A stretch of 33,184 nucleotides of DNA, from NCBI GenBank assembly GCA_038251625.1, contig JBBSBE010000034.1, positions 1-33,184 of the forward strand. The letters are read 5' to 3'. Origin of the DNA: JBBQXK01 sp038251625 (GTDB taxonomy: Bacteria > Pseudomonadota > Alphaproteobacteria > Rhodobacterales > Rhodobacteraceae). Made by a program: the position numbers and the translations under genes. Under the pieces are notes generated by a model. The model had not been told where the DNA came from. It saw nothing but the letters and a program-made list of their open reading frames with translations, and did not search any database. Positions 1 to 7,462 of the stretch are shown here, piece by piece (position 1 is the first letter of the stretch; each line of letters starts with the position of its first letter).

Positions 1-75
1 GCGGCAGATCCGTCAAGGCTGAGGCCGGACTTCGGGGGAGCGAAGGGACACGAAGCCGGGCCTTGCCCCCCGGGG

Positions 76-1281
76 TCAATTCACCCGGTAAACCACCGGA
101 CAGTTGACCAGGAACCCCAGCGCCTTTGGCGGGCCGGACCCATCCAGCGCCTCGACCAGGCCCTTGGCACCGGCATTCTCGATGTCGATGGCGTTGGTCA
201 ATTTGGTACGATAGCCCGCCTCGATGGCCGCGTCCGTCCACTTCACCGGAAACAGCCGCCAGATCGGGCTGTAATCAAGGTTGATCGTGGGAATGCCGCC
301 CAGCACGTTCAGCGGCCCGTGTCCGCCGTCCGACAGCGCCGAGTTCACGCCCTGACGGAACGGATGGTCCGCGCCCGTCGGCCCGTTGGCGAACACATAG
401 ATGCGTTCGGCACTTTCGCCGGGGGCCGCATCTTCCAGCGCGAAGGGCAGATCGCTCAGCGCGGGGGAATAGGTGGCCCCTTCAAGCGTTGCGATCAGCG
501 GATCGTTGGCTTCGGTCGACAGATAGAAGATCGGCTTTCCGAAGGTATAGCCCAGCGTCATGTTCAGCGTCACCGTGCCATCACGCGGGCAGATCGCCAC
601 CACCTTGTCATGCACCTTCGAGTGATCGACAGCGCCGTCGCACATGGCGTTCAGCTCGTCCGCCGAGACGCCGAAAGCCACCATCGGCATGTTGAAGACT
701 GCGGCCTTGGCGTTCTCGAGGTAGACAAGCGGCGAATAGTCGGCATCGCCTTCCGACCCTGGCGCCGCCGATTTGGGCGGAAAGAAATTCGGCGCGTCGC
801 CCGGTGTCACCGCACGCTCGGGCGCGAAGTTGACCGTGCCTGCGTCAAAGGTGAAGGTGCCGTCCTTCTCGAACCGCCCCGTTCGCGCGCCCTTGCCGGT
901 GATGCCATAGGCCATCTTTGCCGAATAGTTCACGCCATGCAGGTTCGCGAGGTTTTCGTCCGTCACATCCGTCAGCACCGACCACACCTTCTCGCCCGAG
1001 GCCATCTGACCCTCGCGCAGCGGCAGGATCATTGTGCCCGCCTCCAGATCGATATGGGCCGATTTCATCAGCAGGACCGGCCCAAGGAACGCCGGGTTGA
1101 CCTCGGACGGCGAGGGCTGGGCCACGATGATATGCTCGTCGGGAAAGATGGCGGCGGGTGCGGGGCGCGCCTCGTGCAGCGGTTTGCCTTCTGTGCCGCG
1201 TACGATGACTTCGGCGGCGACGGGCAGGGCAGCCGTCGCCATCAGGGCAGCGGCAAGGGGCAGATGTCGGAGGAGGATCAT
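76..1281 (-). CDS. secreted protein of unknown function (401 aa)
   Basis: The function is not recognised. The protein starts with a basic residue and a hydrophobic stretch ending in LPVAA, a good signal peptide of about 20-22 residues, so it is probably periplasmic or secreted. The ATG at 1281 is preferred over the upstream in-frame ATG at 1413: it has AGGAAG just upstream and puts the signal peptide at the N-terminus, whereas the longer form adds 44 low-complexity residues and nearly reaches the tRNA. The mature part has recurrent motifs (YSPLVYLENAKAAVFN, VHDKVVAICP, YLSTEANDPL, ALSDGGHGPLNVLGGIPT, FLVNCPVVYR) and three cysteines outside the signal peptide (in AMCDG, AICPR and LVNCP). I recall similar uncharacterised secreted proteins in other bacteria, but no activity. 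It lies downstream of the tRNA gene on the same strand. Confidence 0.85.
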   Translation of the reverse strand: MILLRHLPLAAALMATAALPVAAEVIVRGTEGKPLHEARPAPAAIFPDEHIIVAQPSPSEVNPAFLGPVLLMKSAHIDLEAGTMILPLREGQMASGEKVWSVLTDVTDENLANLHGVNYSAKMAYGITGKGARTGRFEKDGTFTFDAGTVNFAPERAVTPGDAPNFFPPKSAAPGSEGDADYSPLVYLENAKAAVFNMPMVAFGVSADELNAMCDGAVDHSKVHDKVVAICPRDGTVTLNMTLGYTFGKPIFYLSTEANDPLIATLEGATYSPALSDLPFALEDAAPGESAERIYVFANGPTGADHPFRQGVNSALSDGGHGPLNVLGGIPTINLDYSPIWRLFPVKWTDAAIEAGYRTKLTNAIDIENAGAKGLVEALDGSGPPKALGFLVNCPVVYRVN

Positions 1282-1432
1282 GGGGTGCTTCCTGTGGTCT
1301 GTTGGCAGCGGGCCGGACAACGGCACCGCCTGCAAAGTGAGCCACAGTCCCCTGCAACGGGGCTTGAACGATTCAGAACGTCCTTTGGCCTTTGCAGTCG
1401 TTCTGTCAGACATTGCTGACGGATCTGGTGAT

Positions 1433-1509
1433 TGGCGATCCCGGGACGACTCGAACGCCCAACATCCTGATTAGAAGTCAGGTGCTCTATCCAGTTGAGC
1501 TACGGGACC
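1433..1509 (-). tRNA. tRNA-Arg (anticodon TCT)
   Basis: Read on the minus strand this folds as a complete tRNA. The acceptor stem GGTCCCG pairs with CGGGATC (one G-U); the D arm is GCTC/GAGC; the anticodon stem CCTGA/TCAGG encloses the loop CTTCTAA with anticodon TCT; the T arm GGGCG-TTCGAGT-CGTCC contains the TTCGA signature. Discriminator G is followed by a genome-encoded CCA. TCT reads AGA/AGG, rare codons in a genome of this GC but used noticeably in the low-GC segments here (e.g. the middle of the methyltransferase at the right edge). Confidence 0.97.
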
Positions 1510-1557
1510 GCATGGCCCGCTTTTTGCGGCAACGCGCCGCGCCGCGCAAGCCCTGCG

Positions 1558-2019
1558 TCAGATCGCGCGCGACATGAAGGCTGACATGGGATCGGCCTTG
1601 TACCCCTCGAACGGGTCGCAATAGCCAAAGCCCGCGCGCTCATAAAGCGCACGCGCGGGCGCGAAACTGGCCTGCGCGCCCGTCTCGAGCGACAGCCGCG
1701 TGATGCCATCGGCACGCGCCGCCGCCATCAGATGATTCAGCATCACCCGCGCCAGCCCCCGCCCCCGCACCTCGTGCAGGATGTGCATGGATTTCAATTC
1801 ACCATGCGGCCCGGTCAGCCGCTTGTAGGCCCCCATGCCGATCGGCGCCCCGCCTTCCCGCATCACGAAGAACCGGATGCCGGGCCGGGCAAGCTGTGCT
1901 GCATCCATCATGTGGATGCTTTCGGGTGGCGTATCGGCATGCATCGCCTCGGTATGGCGCTGCATCAGCAGGGAAAGGTCGTCCCCAAGGGGGCTTTCCT
2001 CGGCAATCGTGGGGATCAA
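1558..2019 (-). CDS. GNAT family N-acetyltransferase (153 aa)
   Basis: Predicted acetyl-CoA-dependent N-acetyltransferase; substrate unknown. The GNAT core is visible: a strand/turn FFVMREGGAPIGMGAYKRL, the strand ELKSMHILHEVRGRGLARVML in which V-RGRGLA is the acetyl-CoA pyrophosphate loop (motif A), a following helix, and the C-terminal ARALYERAGFGYCDPFEGY typical of motif B. The N-terminal PPESIHMMD resembles a subgroup of small GNATs. No ATG fits: the first in-frame ATGs (in LLMQRHTEAMHA) would cut into conserved sequence. The proposed start is the TTG at 2017-2019, which overlaps the TGA of the upstream NDUFS4-like gene and gives the usual GNAT length; this implies translational coupling. 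The start is less certain than the product. Confidence 0.82.
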   Translation of the reverse strand: MIPTIAEESPLGDDLSLLMQRHTEAMHADTPPESIHMMDAAQLARPGIRFFVMREGGAPIGMGAYKRLTGPHGELKSMHILHEVRGRGLARVMLNHLMAAARADGITRLSLETGAQASFAPARALYERAGFGYCDPFEGYKADPMSAFMSRAI

Positions 2020-2327
2020 TGCGTCCAGGCCCCGCGACGGTCGGTGGCAAAGTTCTCGCCGTAGCCACGGGGGCGGATCACCGGCGCGCGCACCTTCGGC
2101 TCGGTCACTTCGAAGTCGAGCCCCTTTTCGCGCGCGTAATCCACCGCCGCCTCGCGCGTGGAAAACCGCAGGCGAACCTGCGCTTGCGTATCGTCCGACG
2201 AGGTCCAGCCCATCAGCGGATCGACCTCGCGCGCCGTTTCGGGGGCGTAGTCCAGCACCCAGTCGTGCGTCTTGGCACTGCCGGACTGCATCGCGGTGCG
2301 GGCAGGCTGATAGATGCGGGCACGCAT
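2016..2327 (-). CDS. NDUFS4-like accessory subunit of complex I (103 aa)
   Basis: Small soluble protein of the ETC complex I subunit family, homologous to mitochondrial NDUFS4 (18 kDa), an accessory subunit on the peripheral arm of NADH:ubiquinone oxidoreductase. The recognisable pattern is ARIYQPARTAMQSG near the N-terminus, then DPLMGWTSSDDTQAQVRLRF, then TREAAVDYAREKGLDFEV, with PRGYGENFATDRRGAWTH at the C-terminus. Length matches the bacterial members known from alphaproteobacteria such as Paracoccus; E. coli lacks this subunit. The ATG at 2327 has AGGAG eight bases upstream. The gene stands alone, away from any nuo operon in the window, and its TGA overlaps the putative TTG start of the acetyltransferase. 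A large hairpin lies 68 bp upstream. Confidence 0.9.
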   Translation of the reverse strand: MRARIYQPARTAMQSGSAKTHDWVLDYAPETAREVDPLMGWTSSDDTQAQVRLRFSTREAAVDYAREKGLDFEVTEPKVRAPVIRPRGYGENFATDRRGAWTH

Positions 2328-2394
2328 GGGCAAGGCTCCTCGACCGGGGTTCACCCGACTTATGCCAAGGGACGGGGGGATTTCGCAAGAGGTC

Positions 2395-2448
2395 GCTGTC
2401 GGCCGGTCTGGGGTTGGGTGGGGTGTGTGGGTGCGACCGGCCGACAGC
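2395..2448. repeat. perfect 14-bp inverted repeat with G-rich loop
   Basis: The left arm GCTGTCGGCCGGTC (2395-2408) is exactly complementary to the right arm GACCGGCCGACAGC (2435-2448). The 26-base loop (2409-2434) on the plus strand carries four G-runs (GGGG, GGG, GGGG, GGG) separated by 1-5 bases, a canonical G-quadruplex pattern. It sits between the methyltransferase stop (minus strand) and the NDUFS4-like start (minus strand). No T-run follows on either strand, so it does not look like a simple intrinsic terminator. Confidence 0.85.
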
Positions 2449-2548
2449 TAACTGCTGCTTGCCTGATCAATGTGCCCCATCCGTTCCGATTTATCAACCA
2501 CAAGATGCAATGTTTCGGCGGAATTTCGCTAAAATTGATGAAAGGAAA

Positions 2549-3424
2549 TCAAGCCTTTGGCAAACTTTCGTCCCGCTTGGTCAGTCGATACAACATGTAG
2601 TGGTTGTACTTCTGGAAGGCCGCATCATTTCGCGCGGTCCCGGTCAATCGCTCGCCCAGCGCCGCACGCCGCTTGCCCGGCAGCACCAGCGCAATCAACC
2701 GCATCAACACCCAAAGCGCAGCAGGCTTCTTCGCCGCCAGTTCGCCCCGCAGCCGGGTCAGACCAAGGCCCACCACATTGAAGAACCCCTGTTCCAGTTC
2801 TACCGAAGGCGCCACGGCAGCAGTAATTTCCTCTTCATGCGTCACGACGACGGGCAGGTCCGGCAGTCGCGCCCGGAATACCGTCAGCTTGTGCCCACCG
2901 CCCGGCTGCGCCCCATGCACGGCCCGGCCCTTGTACGCGTCCGACCGAAAGCAATCGGCGATGATGACCTGCCCACCAACGCCCAGCAGCGACAGCGCCT
3001 GCGGCAGCCCGTCGTCCAGCCCAATATACTGAAAACTCTCGGAAAAAAGGCAAACATCGAATGCGCCCTTGCCGGTGAAATCTTCAAACCGGCATTCATG
3101 CACCACCGCCGTCGGCGCATTGGCCCGGCAGCGGCTGGCCAGAAAGGCCGATGGCACCACTATTTCCACCTGATGCCCCGCCGCGATCAGGCGTTTGGCG
3201 GTTTCACCCGCGCCACCACCGATATCCAGAATGCGCAGGCGCCCCTCGGGAAGCAGCGCGAACAGCCGGTCGGTATAGGCATCCTGCGCCCGCCGCAGGT
3301 TCCCTGCGGATACCTCCAGCCCATCCCACAGCCCGTAATGCAGGCTTTCCGCCCCGGTCAACCACCGGATCAGCGCAAGCCCGGTATCAAGGCCAACGGC
3401 TCTGCTGTCAATTTTTCCACCCAT
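2549..3424 (-). CDS. class I SAM-dependent methyltransferase (291 aa)
   Basis: Predicted soluble methyltransferase; substrate unknown. SAM-binding motif I is clear (RILDIGGGAGETAKRL, residues about 84-98), followed by motif II-like VEIVVPSAF, the post-I region FDVCLFSESFQYIGLDDGLPQAL and the strand GGQVIIADCFR (about residues 150-160). The N-terminal SLHYGLWDG resembles a pattern in small-molecule C- and O-methyltransferases, which suggests a metabolite rather than a nucleic-acid substrate; that is inference. The C-terminal half contains a hydrophobic stretch (ALWVLMRLIALVLPG) and ends FQKYNHYMLYRLTKRD, as in several lipid- or quinone-directed methyltransferases. It is divergent from uvrB, with 122 bp between the start codons. 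Confidence 0.85.
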   Translation of the reverse strand: MGGKIDSRAVGLDTGLALIRWLTGAESLHYGLWDGLEVSAGNLRRAQDAYTDRLFALLPEGRLRILDIGGGAGETAKRLIAAGHQVEIVVPSAFLASRCRANAPTAVVHECRFEDFTGKGAFDVCLFSESFQYIGLDDGLPQALSLLGVGGQVIIADCFRSDAYKGRAVHGAQPGGGHKLTVFRARLPDLPVVVTHEEEITAAVAPSVELEQGFFNVVGLGLTRLRGELAAKKPAALWVLMRLIALVLPGKRRAALGERLTGTARNDAAFQKYNHYMLYRLTKRDESLPKA

Positions 3425-3546
3425 GCCAGCGCGTTACAGCGCGGCATTGGCCAAAGCAACGCATTTTGGCGAAAACAGGCAGCAGCGGCACGGCCTTGAA
3501 CCGGAACAAAAACGGATCAACTCTGAGGCAACAGAGGGAATCACCC

Positions 3547-5733
3547 ATGCCCCACAACAACGCCAACGCCGTCGCCGAACGCCCCGAGGTGCTGACCCGC
3601 CCGAAACTGGAAGGCGGTCGCCGCTTCAATCTGGCAACGCCCTTCCAGCCCGCAGGTGACCAGCCCACCGCCATCGCCGAACTTTCCGCAGGCATTCTGG
3701 CGGGCGAGCAGAACCAGGTGCTGCTCGGCGCCACCGGCACCGGCAAGACCTTCACGATGGCAAAGATCATCGAACAGACCCAGCGCCCCGCCATCATCCT
3801 TGCGCCCAACAAGACGCTCGCCGCCCAGCTTTACGGCGAATTCAAGGGCTTCTTTCCCGATAACGCCGTGGAATACTTCGTATCCTACTACGACTATTAC
3901 CAGCCAGAGGCCTATGTCGCCCGCTCGGACACCTATATCGAGAAGGAATCGCAGATCAACGAACAGATCGACCGGATGCGCCACTCGGCCACCCGCGCCC
4001 TTCTGGAACGCGACGATGTGATCATCGTGGCCTCCGTCTCGTGCATCTACGGCATCGGTTCGGTCGAAACCTACTCTGCCATGACGCAGGATCTGCTGGT
4101 CGGCCAACCCTACGACCCGCGCAAGATCATTGCCGAGCTTGTCACCCAGCAATACCGCCGCAACGATCAGGCCTTCCAGCGCGGCTGCTTCCGCGTGCGG
4201 GGCGATTCGGTCGAGGTCTGGCCCGCCCACCTCGAAGACCGCGCCTGGCGGTTTTCCTTCTTCGGCGAGGATCTCGAATCGATCACCGAATTCGACCCCC
4301 TGACCGGCGCCAGGACCGATAATTTCAAGCAGATCCGTATCTACGCCAACAGCCACTACGTCACCCCGCGCCCCACGCTTCAGCAGGCATCAAAGGCGAT
4401 CAAGATCGAACTCACCCAGCGCCTCGAACACCTCGTGGCCGAGGGCAAACTGCTTGAGGCGCAGCGCCTTGAACAGCGCTGCAGCTTCGACCTTGAAATG
4501 CTCGAGGCGACGGGGTCGTGCAACGGCATCGAAAACTACTCGCGCTATCTCACCGGCCGCGCACCGGGCGAGCCGCCCCCCACCCTCTTCGAATTCATCC
4601 CCGACAATGCCATCGTCTTTGCCGATGAATCCCACGTCTCCGTCCCCCAGATCGGCGGCATGTACAAAGGCGACTACCGGCGCAAGTTCACCCTGGCCGA
4701 ACACGGGTTCCGGCTGCCCTCCTGCATGGACAACCGCCCGCTGAAGTTCGAGGAATGGGATGCGATGCGCCCGCAATCCGTCTTCGTCTCCGCCACCCCC
4801 GCGGCGTGGGAGCTTGAACAATCCGGCGGCACCTTCACCGAACAGGTGATCCGCCCCACCGGCCTCATCGACCCGCAGGTAGAGATCCGCCCCGTCGAGA
4901 TGCAGGTCGATGACCTGCTCGACGAGATCCGCCGCGTCGCCCTTCAGGGCCTGCGCGTCCTCGTCACGGTCCTCACGAAACGCATGGCCGAGGACCTTAC
5001 CGAATACTTCCACGAACAGGGTATCCGCATCCGCTACATGCACTCCGACATCGACACGATCGAGCGCATCGAGATTTTGCGCGACCTGCGCCTTGGCGCC
5101 TTCGACGTGCTCGTGGGCATCAACCTCTTGCGCGAAGGCCTCGACATCCCCGAATGCGGCCTCGTGGCCATCCTCGACGCGGATAAAGAGGGGTTCCTGC
5201 GCTCGGAAACCTCGCTCATCCAGACCATCGGCCGCGCCGCCCGCAACTCCGAAGGCCGCGTCATCATGTATGCCGACCGCATCACCGGCAGCATGGAACG
5301 CGCCATCGGCGAAACCGACCGCCGCCGCGCCAAACAGGTGGCCTACAACGAGGCCCACGGCATCACGCCCCAGACCATCCGCAAGAACGTCGAAGACGTG
5401 CTCTCCGGCCTCTGGAACGGCGATACCGATATGGCCCGGGTGACCGCAAAGGTCGACAAACCCATGGTCGGCGCCAACCTCGCCGCCCATCTGGATGGCC
5501 TGCGCACCGCCATGCGCAAGGCCGCCGAGAACCTCGAATTCGAAGAAGCCGCAAGGCTACGGGATGAGGTGAAACGGCTCGAAGCGGTCGAACTGGCGGT
5601 GGCAGACGACCCGCTGGCGCGGCAGTCGGCGGTGGATGACGCGGTGGAGGATGCGGTGAAGATGACTGGCCGCAGCACTGGCGGGCGCGGCGGGATGCGG
5701 GGGGGGAAGCGGTCGAGGGGGGGGCGGCGATGA
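3547..5733 (+). CDS. uvrB: UvrB, excinuclease ABC subunit B (728 aa)
   Basis: Damage-verifying helicase-like subunit of nucleotide excision repair; receives DNA from UvrA and recruits UvrC. Walker A GATGTGKT lies at residues 61-68, the DNA-inserting beta-hairpin region YYDYYQPEAY at 114-123, DESH (motif II) at 360-363, helicase motif V/VI sequence GINLLREGLDIPE and QTIGRAAR at about 524-566, and the C-terminal UVR domain for UvrC contact at about 648-682. Length is close to the alphaproteobacterial norm, with an Arg/Gly-rich tail. The start at 3547 has AGAGGGA upstream and matches the conserved N-terminus; the frame is open upstream, but that part is the shadow of the divergent gene. The last codons contain two runs of eight G, and the stop overlaps the next start (ATGA). 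Confidence 0.98.
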   Translation: MPHNNANAVAERPEVLTRPKLEGGRRFNLATPFQPAGDQPTAIAELSAGILAGEQNQVLLGATGTGKTFTMAKIIEQTQRPAIILAPNKTLAAQLYGEFKGFFPDNAVEYFVSYYDYYQPEAYVARSDTYIEKESQINEQIDRMRHSATRALLERDDVIIVASVSCIYGIGSVETYSAMTQDLLVGQPYDPRKIIAELVTQQYRRNDQAFQRGCFRVRGDSVEVWPAHLEDRAWRFSFFGEDLESITEFDPLTGARTDNFKQIRIYANSHYVTPRPTLQQASKAIKIELTQRLEHLVAEGKLLEAQRLEQRCSFDLEMLEATGSCNGIENYSRYLTGRAPGEPPPTLFEFIPDNAIVFADESHVSVPQIGGMYKGDYRRKFTLAEHGFRLPSCMDNRPLKFEEWDAMRPQSVFVSATPAAWELEQSGGTFTEQVIRPTGLIDPQVEIRPVEMQVDDLLDEIRRVALQGLRVLVTVLTKRMAEDLTEYFHEQGIRIRYMHSDIDTIERIEILRDLRLGAFDVLVGINLLREGLDIPECGLVAILDADKEGFLRSETSLIQTIGRAARNSEGRVIMYADRITGSMERAIGETDRRRAKQVAYNEAHGITPQTIRKNVEDVLSGLWNGDTDMARVTAKVDKPMVGANLAAHLDGLRTAMRKAAENLEFEEAARLRDEVKRLEAVELAVADDPLARQSAVDDAVEDAVKMTGRSTGGRGGMRGGKRSRGGRR
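5699..5724 (+). repeat. two G8 homopolymer tracts at the uvrB 3' end
   Basis: Runs of exactly eight G occur at 5699-5706 and 5717-5724, inside the last dozen codons of uvrB (the Gly/Arg tail) and immediately before the ATGA junction with the next gene. Slippage in either would shift the UvrB stop and alter coupling to the downstream gene. The surrounding sequence is also strongly G-rich on the plus strand. Confidence 0.9.
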
Positions 5734-6419
5734 TGGAGACCGAAGTACCAGAATACTCTCCCACAGGAAGGTCAGCCGCTGTTTCCAACTATTTTGAGTG
5801 TGACGAATTCTCGGACGTAGAGAATTCATTGTGCGCAATGAAGCTCTGCTTGGCAAACGTGAAGAAGAACCCGGGCCTCTGGAAATGGATCATCGTGTCA
5901 TGTCACAATGCCTTGCAGGGGACGTGCGTTTGCATCCTCACCCAGACAGACGGAACAGGTCCATTTTGTGACAATAACACGGAGAAATTGAAACAGAAAC
6001 TGTATGGGGAGGATAGAAATGGTCGATATATCGACGATCCAGATAAAAAATGGCCAGACCCCTATCTTGAGCCACTGCAGGGCCTCTTGCGACGGCTTCC
6101 AGGCAATCTTTCAGTCGAGCTACCCGAAAAGAATGCTGAAGAATATAATTATGAACTAGCCGGAGATTTGAGACGACTTTGTCAGTATAGAGACAGGTTA
6201 ATTCACTTTCCTCCCTCAAGTTGGAGCCTTGAGCTTGGGGGGTTGCCTCGAATCTTAGAGCGCGCGATTGACCATGTTGAGAAGATTGTGAACTCCGGGG
6301 AATGGAAGCGGTTCAATAGATTTGCCGAAACCCAAGTTCTACAAATAGTGCAGGAGATCAGACCGATGATCGTCTCCTTATTTATGGAAGCCGGAAAAAC
6401 TCACGTACCCGATCAATGA
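5730..6419 (+). CDS. hypothetical protein with HEPN-type RDxxxH motif (229 aa)
   Basis: Not a named family that I can identify. The sequence is mostly helical and soluble: helix LWKWIIVSCHNALQGTCVCIL (about 50-70), a linker with KKWPDPYLEPL, then a helix ending CQYRDRLIHF. R154-D155-R156-L157-I158-H159 fits the R-[N/D/H]-x3-H motif that forms the RNase active site of many HEPN-domain proteins, and it is followed by a C-terminal helical pair (PRILERAIDHVEKIV; FAETQVLQIVQEIRPMI). HEPN membership is inference from this motif and helical context. Eight cysteines is unusual. The ATG overlaps the uvrB stop as ATGA (a second ATG follows directly), implying coupled translation. Base composition is sharply lower than in uvrB: 22 of 60 bases are G/C at 6121-6180, and rare codons such as AGA, ATA and TTA are used, which suggests horizontal acquisition. 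Confidence 0.75.
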   Translation: MMETEVPEYSPTGRSAAVSNYFECDEFSDVENSLCAMKLCLANVKKNPGLWKWIIVSCHNALQGTCVCILTQTDGTGPFCDNNTEKLKQKLYGEDRNGRYIDDPDKKWPDPYLEPLQGLLRRLPGNLSVELPEKNAEEYNYELAGDLRRLCQYRDRLIHFPPSSWSLELGGLPRILERAIDHVEKIVNSGEWKRFNRFAETQVLQIVQEIRPMIVSLFMEAGKTHVPDQ

Positions 6420-6780
6420 AGGCATGCGCCTGAGCGCGCGGAAGAAAACGCTCCAGTGGAGCGTTTTCCCCGCTCACCCCCCACTTCACCGCTCTCGCTC
6501 ACAGCCTATCCCAAACAGAGGCCCGCGCCTGACTGGGCGGGCGCATCCGCGCCTGCCCGGGGCAGGCAGGCGCGGGCCGGAACGCTTGGGCGTCCCGGCG
6601 GACATCCGGCCCCCTCCCCGCACGGCGGGCGCGATGGCGCCCGCCGGGCCCACCGAACCTCTCCCCACACCCGATTCGCGCAAATGGTTAACGGTGCCTC
6701 ATCTCCCCGCGCGTAGAGACACAAGGAAGACGCAGGCAAGACCGGGAAAAGACCGCAAGGATGTCCCGTAACCCCTTGGA
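6420..6780. other. non-coding 361-bp spacer with nested inverted repeats
   Basis: No credible gene is seen. Besides the hairpin at 6444-6468, it holds a 12-bp perfect inverted repeat GGCCCGCGCCTG (6520-6531) / CAGGCGCGGGCC (6567-6578) and a 10-bp perfect stem CGGCGGGCGC (6623-6632) / GCGCCCGCCG (6637-6646) with a four-base loop. A GGTTAAC sequence lies near 6686. Open frames here are short, high-GC and lack ribosome-binding sites. Confidence 0.7.
6444..6468. terminator. 11-bp perfect hairpin, probable terminator or dispersed palindrome
   Basis: GAAAACGCTCC (6444-6454), loop AGT, GGAGCGTTTTC (6458-6468): a perfect 11-bp stem with a three-base loop, 25 bases after the stop of the HEPN-motif gene. 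The A-tract on the left and T-tract on the right allow it to act as an intrinsic terminator in both directions, although the T4 lies inside the stem. I have the impression that such palindromes recur in Rhodobacteraceae intergenic regions, but only this copy is seen in the window. Confidence 0.6.
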
Positions 6781-7107
6781 TTAACGCGGCGTTCCCACCA
6801 CCTCGACCACCTCATACATCACCGGCTCGAACCGCGCGCAAAGCCCCGCGAAAACCCGGTTCCGCTCCCGCATCTCGGGGGTCCGCAGCATCGCCATGAA
6901 ATCCTCCCGCCGCCGCCACTGCGAATAGTTGCAGATCCGCGTCTGCGCGTCGTTCATGTGCAGCGATGCCGCGATGAAGCCGGGCTGGTGCCGGATCACC
7001 TCGGCATAGGCGGCCTGCAGCGCCTCCATCAGGTCGCCCGCCGTTCCCGGCGTCATCTCGAAGGTGGTGATGACGGTCTGGCCGCCAAAGTCACGCGCGA
7101 TGTCCAC
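6781..7107 (-). CDS. antibiotic biosynthesis monooxygenase (ABM) domain protein (108 aa)
   Basis: Small ferredoxin-like-fold protein of the ABM family, which includes cofactor-free monooxygenases and heme-degrading or quinone-oxidising proteins; the specific activity is unknown. The pattern is a first strand TVITTFEMTPG, helix DLMEALQAAYAEVI, strand QPGFIAASLHMNDAQTRICNYSQW, helix REDFMAMLRTPEMRERN and last strand FEPVMYEVVEVV, covering the whole single domain. The start proposed is the GTG at 7107, preceded by GGGAGG at eight bases and placing the first strand about ten residues in, as usual for the family. An in-frame ATG at 7185 would add 26 residues without domain similarity. The stop TAA lies at 6781-6783, next to the hairpin-rich spacer. 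Confidence 0.8.
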   Translation of the reverse strand: MDIARDFGGQTVITTFEMTPGTAGDLMEALQAAYAEVIRHQPGFIAASLHMNDAQTRICNYSQWRRREDFMAMLRTPEMRERNRVFAGLCARFEPVMYEVVEVVGTPR

Positions 7108-7207
7108 GATGTGACCCTCCCAAACCACGGCCTTCCAGGATCCGCGCAGACGGTCGGCACCCCTGACCGCCCCGAAGGCGCGCATTCACGGCGCACCCTC
7201 CCCCCCT

Positions 7208-7462
7208 TCAAACCCGCTTCAACACCCGGATCAGGAACAGCAGCACCACCGCGCCGAACGTCGCATAGATGATGGACCCCACGATCCCGCTTCCGACGTT
7301 CAGCCCCAGCCGCGGCAGGATCACGCCTGCGACCAGCGCGCCGAGCACCCCCACCACGATATTGCCCAGCAAACCAAAGCCGTAGCCCTTCACGATCAGC
7401 CCGGCGAGCCAGCCTGCCACCGCGCCGACAATCAGGATCACCAGCAAACTTTCAAACGCCAT
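7208..7462 (-). CDS. GlsB/YeaQ/YmgE family stress-response membrane protein (84 aa)
   Basis: Small integral membrane protein of the transglycosylase-associated (GlsB/YeaQ/YmgE) family, linked in other bacteria to general stress and envelope conditions; no biochemical activity is established. The typical features are present: first transmembrane segment LLVILIVGAVAGWLAGLIVKG with its GWLAG motif, second segment GLLGNIVVGVLGALVAGVIL, and third segment GIVGSIIYATFGAVVLLFLI ending in basic RVLKRV. The ATG at 7462 has GGAG in the correct position upstream; the longer reading to 7555 adds 31 polar residues that do not belong to the family. The gene ends 22 bp before the alternative ATG (7185) of the ABM gene, so the two may be cotranscribed. 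Confidence 0.9.
   Translation of the reverse strand: MAFESLLVILIVGAVAGWLAGLIVKGYGFGLLGNIVVGVLGALVAGVILPRLGLNVGSGIVGSIIYATFGAVVLLFLIRVLKRV

Noticed and set aside
1..75. Possible gene end or terminator at the left edge
   Set aside because: Too short to judge; GC-rich with short complementary stretches but no clear stem with T-run.
319..1419. Long plus-strand open frame opposite the secreted protein
   Set aside because: It is Arg/His-rich, has no domain or ribosome-binding site, and is fully antisense to a gene with signal peptide and normal composition.
3498..3507. Two GAAC half-sites upstream of uvrB as a LexA box
   Set aside because: The alphaproteobacterial LexA box is GAAC-N7-GAAC (or its complement). 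Here the half-sites are only 2 bp apart, so the spacing is wrong.
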